This document shows, piece after piece, positions 1 through 13,414 of a stretch of DNA of 64,000 nucleotides. The translations under genes and the position numbers were made by a program. The first letter of the stretch is position 1. Each line of letters starts with the position of its first letter. The notes beneath the pieces were generated by a model. The model had not been told where the DNA came from, searched no databases, and worked only from the letters and a program-made list of their open reading frames with translations. Source of the DNA: Apostichopus japonicus (lineage: Eukaryota; Echinodermata; Holothuroidea; Aspidochirotida; Stichopodidae); contig NC_092581.1 in NCBI RefSeq assembly GCF_037975245.1, forward strand, positions 5,111,501 through 5,175,500, given 5' to 3'.

Positions 1-219
1 AGTAGAAATGCAGTTTTCTTAATTTTTTTGCGTGTCTTTGTTTTATCTACAACATTAATGTTAAACGTTAGCAAATGAAGATACCCAAAAAAATAAACAC
101 ACAAAAAAAGTTGTAAGATTTATGCCTTACGTACAACTTAATGGTCTTGATGAAGAAGTATGTACTTCTCTGTAGACAGATAAATTGGTAATGTAATCAA
201 CAGGTGAACGTTTTTACAG

Positions 220-263
<44 letters not shown>

Positions 264-785
264 CTATATTTATATATAAATTGTACATACTTAACTGGTA
301 TTCCTAGAGACATTGGTTTCATTCCCGTTCAGAAATTCAAAGCACTTATACTTTCAAGAACAAGCATTTCCCCTCAACTAAAAAAAAATTAAGGCATTTT
401 ATTTATAAACCAACCCCCTACCTCATGTTTTACTACACGCCCTGTAGGGTTACTCATCTGCCTCATTGCATGCGCATTATAATTTTATCGTACTATAGCT
501 TAACCATTGGGGATGACTTAACCAAAGAATTAAGTTAAACACTATATAAACAGATATACCGTTAATATTCACTCTCCCTGTATACGTGAACAATTCAAAC
601 TGATTTCCCTTTTTCATCAAGAAATTATTCCAGTTCTGCAAATCACTATATGGTTGTAAAATCAGAAAGAATTTACCCCTCTCCGTCATCTCTCCCCCCC
701 CTCCCAAACTTCTTAAATTTTTGTACAATCTAATCATTAACGTATCTTTTTTTATCGTGTTTTGTATTCTTTTTTTTTTCTACAG
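1..785 (+). other. Partial intron of the Brachyury gene
   Basis: Non-coding sequence ending in a T-rich tract and a TACAG acceptor at 781-785. It holds a TA dinucleotide run at about 221-259 and otherwise nothing I recognise. The upstream exons, which should encode the T-box DNA-binding domain, lie outside the window. Confidence 0.7.
221..259. repeat. (TA)n microsatellite
   Basis: An uninterrupted TA run of about 39 bases. The short open frames over it encode only Ile/Tyr alternation and are not genes. Confidence 0.95.
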
Positions 786-3700
786 TGGGAGGCTGGTTTC
801 TCCCCGGTGCTAGTGCGATGTGTGGACCCTCTCCCCATCAGTTTGCCCAGTCATTTGGTCTTCAGTCACACACGGGTTGCGATCGGCTCTCTGGTTTAAG
901 TCGTCACCGGTCAGCACCGTACCCGTCACCGTCTTCATATCACCAGAAATATTCAAATGGTATGTAAATTGATTAATTATATAACTTTTAATAGAGGGGA
1001 GACACGGGGAGGGGGTATAAGGGGAAAGGGTCCGGGCACTTATTTTGTGAAGACAAACATTTTTCTTAATTAGTAGGTACCATTTTCTTTTACTTAAAAA
1101 GTGCCGACTTGCTGAGAAATTAAAGAAAAGTTATAACTGTAGAAGAAAAGTTAGGGAAAAAATTCCCATTTTGTTGAAAAATATTCAAATAGATGAAATT
1201 TGTTATACGGTATGCAAGCGGAGCCATTTTGTCTTGCCCTCTCAAATGAAAATCACATGTTACAGTTCTCTCCCACCCACCCGCACCCCCCCCCCCTCGT
1301 TGGTTGAACGCTCCTCCGCCACCCTTGCTTCTTAACCGTTCTTTTTAACCATGCCTCAATGAGAAAATGCAGTTTCAAAGCGCGTTAAAAATAGACAAAT
1401 CGCTGAAAATGTTAGCGTTCTTTTGCTGACATAGTGAATGTATTCCGCACTAAAGTATTAAACTTTTGCCACAGAGAAGTAACAATTATTAAATATTTTT
1501 TTCTTTAGGTTTTTAATTTTTTTTTAGGTTTACGAATATTTAGAATGCTAAGTTAAACCGTTTTCTCTGTTAAGTGACACAGTAACAAGGTTTGCTTACG
1601 CGATGTTGAACACACATCACAGGTTAAGACATGTTACATCGAAGAAGTAAAAGTTCACCTTTTGGAATTACTGGGCTGCAAGGAACACACCCCCCCCCCC
1701 TCCCCCTGTAACAACTTCCTGTTTATGCAAATCAGGACACTCGTATATATTATATGAGTCAGCCAAAATAAACAACTTGTACAAAGTGTTTTCATCCATT
1801 TTATTTACGGACTGAGTATCCACACGACTAATTAAATCTCAACGAAACCTGCTGGGTTACTGGGTGACGTTGACTTCCCCCCCTTTTCTCGAACTTTATG
1901 ACCATTTTGATCCCACGCCTCTTAACTCCAAATGGTCTGTTTTGGTCTGTCGCGATAGATAACCTATGTGTAAGGCAGTATAGCGGGTTCCGAGGTTTGT
2001 TTAGTAGTGTTTGTTTAAGCAATAAAATGCTTTTCTATTTCATGTACCATTAAGCCTTCTTTGACGTGACTCTATTGTCCTTTTTCCCTTTGATCTTTCG
2101 CCGACAATAAGGTGTCTATTCTTAAAACGAGAAGAATTAAGATTAAATTGGGCGAATTGATACCTTATTTGTTAATTTTATTGGTAACAAAACACACCAG
2201 ACCACCGAGGGAGGGTCAACCTTCTTTTCAGAGTGGAAATTCTGCCCCTATTTTATATCGAAAATCCTTTTCCGGAGGTTTTTTTATTTTGTAAATTTTA
2301 CTTTAATTTCATCTCACGAAAACGGAATCAAATCATTCCATTAGTCGTAAAATTGAATCTATATAAAATGTTTGAGGAACCACAAAACTTGGAACGGGTT
2401 TATGGAAGATAAACTTTAATTTTTGTTATTTAAGATAAGAATTTAACCTCAAAGAAAAGTCACTCAATTTACAACTTTGTTTGTTAAATATTGTATCACA
2501 AATTTTCAAATAGAATCATGATATTGTAGTCATTTTACGCTAAATTAAAATAAAATGAAAAATGCAACTAATTAATTAATAATATGAATTCTGACCTTGA
2601 TAGGAATTATTCAGAGCAGGATTTGTGATTATGTTTATAAAAAATTTCCTGGGCGTTGTAAACAAAAATGTCTTATTTTTATACTTCACTTCACGTTTTG
2701 TTCTTATTTTTTACAAATGTGTTATTGCTGTTTTTTTTTCTTATTTTTTATGTTGCGTCAAATTATACCATAATTGTGTGAATTATGAAGATATAAATTG
2801 ATAGTTAATAACCTAATAAACATAAATGTATGTGGGTGTATGTGTGTGTGTGTGTGTTTGCTCAAGGAGGTTTATGTTATAAATCGTGTGTCGAAGGAAG
2901 CACACAATACTTATATATTTATACATTTTTTTATGAATATCTTAACTCTACACCCTACATTCGTCTTCCCGCTCCTGATATTTGCGGATATTTGTAATTT
3001 CAACAAATCAAAGCAACTGGATTTGTTGGAATTTCCACGTATCCTCAGTTCTTACTGTAATCCTAATAGCACATGCTACCGATTTACAGCACGATCCAGT
3101 TTTTACTGTGGTACAAAACTTTAAGATTTACAGTAGTAACTGTGTTCTCTATGTGTATCGGGTGAATTTAAAGACAAAAGGTTTCGGAAACGGTATTGTA
3201 GTTATATTAATGAATTAGTGTTAGTGAAGGTTGTCTCAGAATCCGCAGGTTGTGATCAAAATGCTTTAAATAGCGTTAGTTTATATAATTTATGATTACT
3301 GCACAGTGACGGCGAAAGACTGGATTGAATCTGGGTGTGGGGAGGGGATGTGGTGGGTTACTTATTCGAAGGGACAGTGGGACTTATGGATTTGATCTGA
3401 AGGCACTATAACAAAATTTACCTCAAATCTTGCCGAAACAAACTTGCAGTATCAGAAGTTGTATTGCCATTACATATTTGAAAGTTAACTTGTTAACCTT
3501 ACAGATAAAACTTTAATTTCACGTATTTGACCCAATATTGAGATGTCGCATAAAACCTCGTTATAATATGACGCCGCCAAAAAGTGCAAATGTATATAAT
3601 TACATATATTTTGTATATGTGAATATTTGTACATATATATCGATATTTCATATATAGTTAATAAATTACACTTTTGCTATATATTATTATTAACCATCAG

Positions 3701-4200
3701 GTTACCACTCGGGCTACTCCACAGACAGTACACCTGCAGGACTTTCTTTACTACCCCACGAGAACTGGCCCAGCTTAACCTCGTCAGCACCCCCGATGTC
3801 CTCTTCATGTTCCCAGTATTCTCCAGTTTGGCCTCCGATCAGTAATTCCTCATATCCTTCGGTATCTTCTACCAATCCATTCTCAAGTTTCATTTGCCCC
3901 CAATATCCAAGTTCCTCATCATCGCATAGTACCTCTTCGATGAATCAAGGGGCGGGTGTCTCACACAGTCCACCGTCAGCGCCCGTCGATTCATCTAGCC
4001 ATCATCTACCAGTATCTGAATCCCATCATGGCGTCTCCACCACCGCCTCGAGCTGTTCGGCGTTCCAAGAAACCTACCCAACCGACACTCAAGTCGGCAC
4101 GTTATATGATTCTTGCGGATATAGTTCATTAGGGATGTCATCACAACAGGCCCCGACTAATAAACCAAGTTGGTTACCTATATCTTCGCCATCGGTGTAA
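786..4200 (+). CDS. Brachyury (T-box transcription factor T), C-terminal part, last two exons
   Basis: Exons 786-959 and 3701-4200 (stop TAA 4198-4200) join in phase: the first ends with one base of a Gly codon before GTATGT, and the second follows a CATCAG acceptor. The product is the C-terminal regulatory region of Brachyury, a nuclear T-box activator of notochord, mesoderm or blastopore genes. The match is motif by motif with the vertebrate protein: GWFLPGAS, CDRLSGLSRHRSAPYPSP, STPAGLSLLPHENWPSL, SSSCSQYSPVWPPISN, and the terminal SWLPISSPSV (vertebrate SWTPVSPPSM). The middle is Ser/Pro/His-rich and diverged. The T-box itself is upstream of the window, so this is a partial gene. Identification rests on remembered similarity and is strong because the motif order and the exact C-terminus both fit. 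Coordinates span the intron. Confidence 0.9.
960..3700 (+). other. Last intron of the Brachyury gene
   Basis: A 2.7-kb intron from GTATGT at 960 to CATCAG at 3700. It is AT-rich with poly-C and poly-T tracts and a GT run at about 2828-2858. No coding exon or transposon edge was recognised; its short open frames show no splice logic or family resemblance. Confidence 0.75.
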
Positions 4201-4395
4201 AACGACTGTTTCTCAAAGACCACAGCGAAGCGATCTCATTATGTAAAATATATTTTCCTTCGGCGGGATTCGGTGGAGAAATGAATACAATTTTTATCTG
4301 CTGGATTATAATAAGCTGTGTGTTCAAGAAGAAGAAAAAAGGTGCCAAACACATGACTAATGAAAGAAATTTGCAAACAAAGACAATAATACCCA

Positions 4396-4401
4396 AATAA
4401 A
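4396..4401 (+). promoter_or_regulatory. Polyadenylation signal AATAAA, Brachyury
   Basis: A canonical AATAAA 196 bases after the Brachyury stop codon, the first such hexamer downstream. It would give a short 3' UTR of roughly 0.2 kb. Confidence 0.6.
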
Positions 4402-4632
4402 ATATATGGAAAAAATCAGCATAAATATTTACCTAGACTTACTTCCCTCTGGAAAAGCGATTCACTTTCTTGTTTATATATGTAACAACAGTGGACGAAC
4501 CGTGACCATTGGTCGTTTGACCGATTGGAGTGAGATTATATCACCAGAATGGAGATAAGTATAGTATTACGTTGCCAAACTTTTCTTGATTAATATCTGT
4601 ATGTTATTTAACAAATTGGGGATGTCGGTGAA

Positions 4633-4686
4633 GGGACGGGATGGGGCGGGACGGGACGGGGCGGGACGGGGCGGGACAGGACGGGA
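4633..4686 (+). repeat. G-rich GGGAC/GGGGC pentamer array
   Basis: About 11 tandem pentamers of the form GGGAC or GGGGC on the + strand. Closely spaced GGG runs could form a G-quadruplex. It lies 430 bases past the Brachyury stop. Confidence 0.85.
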
Positions 4687-7600
4687 GGTTGTAAAAGGAG
4701 TAGAATGGAATGTAAAATGCCATAAAATGGATCCTAGAAAGTCTATTATAAGTACCGATTGTAGCATGTTTTGACAATACAATGAGTTGCTTTCAAACTA
4801 TAATTGAACACCACGTGACAGCGAACCTTAGTCATTGTAAGAATAACACAATTGTGTTACTTTATTCAGTTCTAGTTTGACTCTCTTGCTACTAAAATGT
4901 TCTTTTACAACTCAAGCTTCTTTTCTTACTTTTTTTTTACTCTACAATTAACCTTTGTTGTCGCTCCCATCAAGGAGAGGATAAGAATAAAACATAGGAT
5001 CACATTTAATTAATAAATGTTATTGAATCAGGTCCAGTTGCTTGCTCGACTATAAGCTTGAGTAGGTGAGTTGAGTGGGCACTGGGGGTAGAGGGGGGGG
5101 GGGGTTCAATTAAAACAGTGAAATCATCTATAAGCCTTGTGTGTTCTTGACGTGGAGAGACACATATCAAATTCAATGGTGATGGCGGGAATCGGAGAGG
5201 GGTGGAGAGGGGGATGGAGGGGGAGAGGTCAAAGCCGTAGCCTAATAAAGATGATAAGCTTTGCGTAGAAGAAATTACGCTTTATCACTATTTTTGCCAA
5301 ATGTTACTTGTAAGATATTTATATCATGGCTGTACGAGTCACTTTTTTCTTTGTAATATAGTCGTGCTACTTTTCATGCATTTGTAAATTAAAATTGGCA
5401 CTATAAATTTCCTCTTTTTTTTTGGCTTTTCATCTTTTACTCAGTTTAGTTCTCATTTTTAATTATTTTTGTTTCGAAAACAAAACATGAAAATGGAACA
5501 AAAATATCAATAGAAAGGACCTAATCGATATTTTTTTTTTGCTTTTTTATTTTCTTTTATATTTTTATTGTTAAGATTTTTACTGTATAAATATTTTATA
5601 TGCAGGGGATAATCTGTTGAGCTACGTTGTCTTTCATGATCCATTTAGTACAGGACATAAGCCTTAAAACGGTGATTGGTTATCTCGCTCGTGACGTCAG
5701 ACTTCCAAAGCGTGTATACATGTTACTTTAAACAGTATAAGTTATGTTCTATCGTTATAGTTTATTCCTTTCCTAACTCTACAGTTGCACAGAAGGGGTT
5801 CTCAAAATTAATATCTTCCCGGAGCCGGGGAAATGTTGACGAGTATAGGAAATTATGGGATAAAAATAACATATTCTCATTTTGATCATGTCGTAAGAAC
5901 AAAATGAACAGTGCAGAAAACAAGGGGATGCGGTGACACGCTTGTCCGGGCCTAACGTGTCTCTCGCCGCCCTCTGATTATCATCAAAGGTATGAAAAAT
6001 TGATATTTATGATTTTTTGTACATTCTTTAAGGTTTTACAAGAAGGGGCTGTTCTGATATTTTTTCCAGGAATTTTTTATACCTTTTTATTTTTACAAAA
6101 TATTTTTAGATTTAAAAATGTAACCACAACATGTTTTTTCTCACCTCCCCCTCCTTTTTTTTATATTATGCGAATGCATATTTTGTACATTGTCACCAGA
6201 TTTCCACATTTCCTTAGGTATGAATAGAAAGTATATTATTTTCAATCATGTGAAATATAGAAGAAATTACAAAAATGTAAATAATTTTCAGAATTTCTCA
6301 GTTTTTGCATGTTTTTTTTTTATATCGCGAAGTTTTATAACAGACCATCTTTAATTATCAATAACATAATTTTAGTGTATATATCACCTTGCAGTACAAT
6401 GTATGTAATGCATCGGGCTTTTTAACTTGAAATACACGCACCCCTGGGGTGTGCGAATCAAGACTGGGGTTTAACGAAGTTATAACCATAAATACAAAAA
6501 ATCTTGAAGATGAGGTTCACCCACAGTTGATAAAAAAAAGGGGGGGGGTGGGAAAACGATCTATCATTTAATATTATATTTAATATTCTAATAACGAAAC
6601 AAAATGGATTAAAAGAAGAAAACGGTGAAAAGCATATTATAAAGAAATGATAAAATTATAATCTACTTTATCCTTAATGATCTGAAATTATAGGAACTAG
6701 GTCAATAAGCCAGGTTTAATGCTAAAGATCTACTCGGTCTAACCAATAACAGAGGTTGCCAAGTTCAAAATTGTTAAGTTCTAAAAAAAAAATTAAATAA
6801 CGTCTGTTAAAAGTACTAATAATATGTATATTGTCAAGTATTGAATCATTTTGATAACAAAATCAATAAATGGATAAAATGTATAGGAATGGGAGTTAGT
6901 TGAATAGTGACTGTAAAGTTTGTTGATATAAACAAAATCGTTTGAATAAAACATTTGAATGATCAACGCTGCATTTTTTAGTTTCTTTTAAGGGGGTCGG
7001 GTTGGAGGAGAGGGTGGATGGGTGGGTAATGACATTTTAAATTGAAGTCACCAGTAGTAATTAACTCGGCGAGATGTCAACATAATATCTTCTGACACCA
7101 TGCATATTGAATGCAACCGATAATGTATATTTGTAATATAAAAGCATAAAGCTATCACAACTTGATGAAAATAATCGTGCCCTTTCACTTATTCATTTAA
7201 AATTATTCTGTAATTGCCTATGTTTATTTTGTATACTCCAGCAGTAACAACCAGTTTCTCGACAGATCGTATTTTACATTCAAACTAGCATACACCGCTT
7301 TAATTCTGAATTCTGAAAATTAAATTAGAGCCTTCACACTCGGCTAATTAACAGATAATTAACAGCTTGCTGATGTTATATTAAAGTCGTCAAACTAAAC
7401 ATTCAAATAGAGAAACGATGTGCTTTCAAAATAAAAAACACATAATCTTCGTAAACACACAGGGTATAAACTCAATGCATATATCTAAAGAGATACATTG
7501 TAACAAAATGATTATGAATAGTGTGAAATGGTATACGTCAAATTTGCATCGATTCATATATATACATAGAGGCAAGCCTATGGGTCTATCAATTGAAACT

Positions 7601-10600
7601 GGATATTGTTTCCCTGAAAGGTTGAAAATTTCGGCTTTCCGATAAACCAATCAAGCTTGTGTGTTATTGGTCACATCTATAAGTATCATTATACGGGAGT
7701 CAATTGAAAGCAAACATTTCTGATAACGATCTGGGAAGATGGCTGGTCACGGTCTATTTGATGGCCGGATTATCAAAGACAATAGCAAGTAACAAAGGTT
7801 AACAATAGGCTATTATTATCGATCCCCGTCTTCCTGGCTTACAAGAAGAAGAAGAATAAGTAAAAACTTTCTTATTTTTCTTTAGGGAAGAAGAAACTTC
7901 AGCTCAGGTTTGGTTTACTCCACCTGAGTACACACGCCAACCGGGAGCCGAATACATCGCTTAGACTTGGACAATCGCTACCGCCTTGACAGCTCAAACA
8001 TCAGCGGTAATTAATGTTTGTCCAAGTTTAGTGTTGCCCTATTTGTTCAGTAATTAGGAAAGTGGGACATAGTTATTCAGTCAAGAGTCTTTGACAGAAG
8101 GGGATTTTGGAATAGATATATAACCCCTGGGGAGGATAAAGACTTTTGACTCTTTCATAGAAGAAGAAAGAGAGGTGTTATAATGAATGAATTTGCTTGT
8201 GTTAAGATCAATATGTTCAAGCTATTCAAAGAATCACTGTGCCATTCATCTGATTGCCACCAGTGGTCCGGGAGAGAAACAGGATATGACGTCACATTGT
8301 GACATCAGACGGCCACGAGGACTGGCCATTCCTACTTGTTAGAGGTTAGATATATACCTCCTTTCCACGACATGTATTGACATGTATTGACATTATGCAA
8401 TGCATGGTTTGACCGGGCACACATTCGTTAATACTATCATGTAATTAGGCAGGAAGGTTTTCGTACTATGCACATTTGTGCGTGTATAGCTGTACAGCAT
8501 GTCATGAAATTCCGAGCTTTAACTAGTGGTCTTTATGAACGGTGTGAATATGCAATGTTTTTGACCAGACACATACACATGAATGGCATGATATAACCAA
8601 CAGGACATGTTTGACACTATTAACATTTGCGCGTGTAATTCTACAGCATACGATAACTACACTGTCACATTTATTAAGCTAGTCACGACGACTACTTTAG
8701 TGCCATTTGAAAATCGACTTAAATAATAGGTATAGATGAAATCCAGTCCCCTTTCCACCGCCCCTGACGACCTACATTGTTTACAGGTCGAGTCCACCGT
8801 CTGACAATCAACCTCTCAAGTTACCTAAGGAGCTACTGGCCAAAGAATACCCGAGCCAGAGGCAACACACCTGAGTGGAATTATAACATTCACCTTGCTG
8901 GGTTAAGTCTTCCATTGAGCCTTAATAAAGCCGTTTACTTATCCGCTTTTTGCTAATTTCTTGCTTACCCTATAGCTTTCAACTGATTGCTCACTGTAAC
9001 AAGATTTTCGTCTTAACTTGTTGTTTTCCAAATACTCGGTAGAAGTGTCGTGTGTTAAGGTTAAAGGTCATCAGTAAAACCCCGCCGAATATGCTAGAAA
9101 GCTTATTAATGGTCACAAATGTTGAAACATAAACATGCCCTTTTTTAACTTCAGAGTATTTGTTCCTCTCTTAGACATTTTATTTGTCTTATTGGACACT
9201 CCAAAATGTCTGCGGATAATTTGGAGAGCTATAGTAACTCCAACCAGGAGGTACTTTTCAGAACTGTTATCAATAATTAGCTATAAATGTGACGGCGATA
9301 CTGATAACTAATAACAAACAACATTTTGCTTTGTTTTATTTTGCTTTTGAATAATGTTCTTTTCTTCATTTAAATATAACGATACCTGAAGCAATTTTTT
9401 CCCTTTATTACTTTTTTTTCCAAATAAAGATTCAGTCTCGAGTTAATTAGGTAGATACGTTAGTTAATTAACCGTGTAGGGAGCCTGGTCTGCGGCTCCG
9501 AGCCGAAGTAGAGTTGTTTGCATCAAACTTATCTTGGCGAAACATCAAACATCCCTAAATATATCAAGGACAAGAATTGTCTGGTTGGGAATCTATGTTG
9601 ATGTTTTTGTGCCAAATGTTTTTCTAAAAGCTCGTTTTTTGTTTGTATTTATCTGTCAAATTGTCCTCGAATCGTGATAGAAGTGGTAATGTTTGCCCAG
9701 CATTCAAAATCCTTGAAAGAGTATGTTTTAAACATTTAACAACATTATTTGTTAAATTTACCAAGATGACGTCACCCATTGGAGTGTTGCCAGATAAATT
9801 CATCAAAATGAAAACTAGACATCTAAATCCATTACTTGACAACTAAACCAAGTATCGGGTGGCATACCCCTATTAGAGTCTATATCCATCCGCCCGATTG
9901 CTCTCCTTCAGGAAAAGTGCCCTGTTATCGTGCATGTTGAAGAGCATGAATGGAAGTACATTTGGTAAAAAAATTGAGTCAATTGAGGCAATTTTAGACC
10001 CCTTTAGGCTTCTCAGGAGCAGCGTACGAAAATTGTTTATTACTGAGTGAAGAGGTTTGTTTACAAGTGGCGAAAACTTCCGGCTCTGATAGCAACAAAT
10101 CTGCGCTGTCATGGTACAGAAAACTGATAGTGCCATGAAAGGCCAATTCGTCAGCTATCCGGTGATGGGTAGCGTTTAGCTAGTCAAAACTTCTATCTAG
10201 ACTTAGAGACCACATTACTTTTGTGATTTAGTGTGTAAGTCAATGTGGCTTTTAATGGGCGTATGCTACCACCGGGAAACAAATCGGGTGCAACCCTGTA
10301 AACAATATTCCACATATTCTTCCTGGCATCGAACAATCCGTTTTACAATAGCAGTTGATTTTTTACAGGGAAAATAGGATTAAGGTAGACCAGACCGTCA
10401 GACTAGGATAATTGTTTATAAGCGTTGCACGTCCAGATATTTAATTGAACAATAAAAGAACAATCCCCTTGAAGTTAGTGAGGTCACGTCTAAGTATGTT
10501 GACAAAATGACTAATTATAGGTTTCAATGGACAATAAAAGCCTAAGTCAGTTTGTGTAAACCAACCCACGATCAATACGTCACGACATAGGTGTTACAGA

Positions 10601-13263
10601 AAGTGAGGAGGAGGGGGGGGGGGGAGGAACATAATATTAAGGGGGTCGACGTGGGTGTGGAGGATAACAAAACTATTCTAAGATCGTCGCAAACTATATA
10701 TTTTAATGTTTTTCTTAACAGAACTGTAACTATATAAGAAAAAAGAGTTTTTAAAAATGTAGCAATGAACCATTCAAATTGTCACATTTGTCAGTTATCA
10801 ACCCTCCTCCCTTCCCCCTCACCCTGCCCCACCCCACACAGTGCTCTACCGACAGTACAAGTTTGACCTACTTTGCTACGATGGGGGGGGGGGGGGTGTA
10901 ACTATTTGCTTACAAGCTGTTGAGATGCTTTGCTAGAACAGGGAGGGGCGTTAAATTTGCTGAGGGAAGGGAGATGTTTTGCTGTTGGTATGAGAATACC
11001 TGCATAGCTGTATTTGAGGAAAAACTTCGCTTAAACGGCGATAAAACATACTGTTACAGCCGGGAGAACCATGGCACAAGAGCGGACCGGGGGTGGGGAG
11101 GGGAGGGGAGGGGACGTTTTGGTATACAAATATGAAAAGACTGCTTTAGCTAAAGTATCCTTGAATACCCTGAAGCGAGATTTATGATTGAAAGAAAAAC
11201 AACTTAGGGAACATTTCAGACAGTTGTTATCACTTGCAAGATGATAGAACCACGAAAACACCTTTATGAGTTTCTTTTTATTTTCCTTCTTGAAAAGCGT
11301 CTGTTTAAAAATTTCGAAATCTCGACCAGGGAATTTAATGCTCATTCAACGCTTTTACAACTGGAGACTAATTCTCTTTCGACGATGAAGCGGTCCAACA
11401 CCTCGACACATTGGGTCCTATTCAACAGCCCAGTCAAGGACTAATATGTTTGTGTACAACGAACAAACGCGACTTGATGTTTGCAGTTTGGTGGTCTTCC
11501 TCGTTTTAGGCTTAGCTGTTTTTGAAGAAGAGTTTTGAAAACAGTTAAAGCAGTTTAACATGTAGAGTTAATTTTTTTAGTCTCTTTTACGAAAAAACAT
11601 TTTTCAGTTTCAGAAAAGAGTGCTATTGTTTTGAATGATTTAAATGAACAGTTGCTGCCTTGACTTAATTTAGAACCACAAATAACACCACACAAACAGA
11701 GAAACTTATCAATTAACGTTAAAGAACGGAACCCTAACTTGATACACAAGTTGGAATAAATTTTGGGTATACCATTTGGACTTTTATATGACCTCCCCCA
11801 CTCCCACCCCAGCCCCCACACCAAAAGAAAAGGAGTTACAGCTTGTCAAATCATGTTTCTTATATGAGAGAGAGAATAAAGCACTTATAGAAAACTACGT
11901 GTTAGTAAAGAAGGCCAATGCTACAATATATGAAGAGCCTAGCCTACTTATGTGCCTTAAAGCTTACATTGAGGAACATGTTAAGAGGGATGACAATATC
12001 CCGTCAAGGTCAAGGGCGGTCACCAAGGGTCAACGGAGGTTTACTTACTAGCTAGGGTAAGTGTATGTTTAGGAGGGGGTGAGGGTGAACCTAGGTTCAA
12101 TCATCTTAGACTAAGCTGCTTCAACCAGCGGCATATATTGTCAATTAAGATAATATAATTACTATTTTATCCAAATGTATAACAAGTCCAAAGGTGTCCA
12201 AATTCAGGTCGGGTCCCTGGACCAATTATGTCTTCAGTTTTATTACGTATATATATTATGAAAATATAATATTCCTTATCCCATATTTCCTTGGTCACCC
12301 TAACTAACCCTGGGCCCCTGAGCTGTATTCCCCCTGCCCCCCACCCCATCTCACCAGACCTGGTCAGATCCATTCCAAAATAGTTTAGATTCACAGGTCA
12401 ACCTTATCAGGAACACCTGTTCCACCCTTTGGCCTCCGAATGGAGTAAAATCCGTCTCCTTCCAGGAATAACGTAAGAAACTATTTTATTAAATGTCACT
12501 AAATATCTTATCCTTCCGTTCACAAATGTACCGAAATTGGATATTTAGTTACAGTCCGACGAAGGGTAGTACATACGATATGTTCATATGTAAATTAAAT
12601 TCTTATTTCAGGTCAACCAAAGCAACGGGTTTTTGAAAATGTTTTACATCGCTTTAATGGTTAGCCCATTTTTAAAGCTATCTCTCCACTTGAAGAGACA
12701 AGGGAAGAGAATCCTGAATGGGATGTTCTAGCCCACCTGTGGAGACTAACAAAAGTTGAAGAAAAAAATCCTTGAAAAGGATGAATTTACTTAGCAATCA
12801 GATCAAATTAGGGGAGGGGGAAACACACAGCTCAGAGTAAATAAACCGTACATTGGCGAAGCACCTGGATTATATAACAGTCTCGATGAGCTGGTCAGTG
12901 GTGGTGGGAGAACTGATGAAATGAGAGCAAGAGGCAGGTAAAGATTAAGATAGAGAGGGATAGAAGAGGAAACTGGTATCATTTCTAAAGGCATGCAAGT
13001 GCCAATAGGTTCTTCCTCAATATCTCAGTGCAAATAGCTCAGTATATTGGTGGTACCTTCAACCGTAATTTTGTACTTCGTATCATATAAATGTAATGAG
13101 TGCAGAATAACACTTGATATTCACATGGAGTATTGTCAACAAATCGACATTCATTCACAGTATACATTACGCTATACTGTAACACTATGAAAAAGAACAT
13201 TGGCAATAATAAGCAAGTTACACTTTCATATACAGAGTGCGCGCATCATCTTTCACTTTTTAA

Positions 13264-13324
13264 ATATATATATATTTATATATATATATATATATATGTA
13301 TGTATATATATATATATGTATATA

Positions 13325-13410
<86 letters not shown>
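13264..13410. repeat. Long (TA)n microsatellite
   Basis: About 145 bases of nearly pure TA with a few TG/GT interruptions in the first half. All open frames over it on both strands are Ile/Tyr artefacts. Confidence 0.97.

Positions 13411-13414
<4 letters not shown>

Noticed and set aside
11776-12051. 91-codon open frame on the + strand
   Set aside because: No recognisable domain, no exon partners and no promoter or polyadenylation context. The length is within chance for this DNA.
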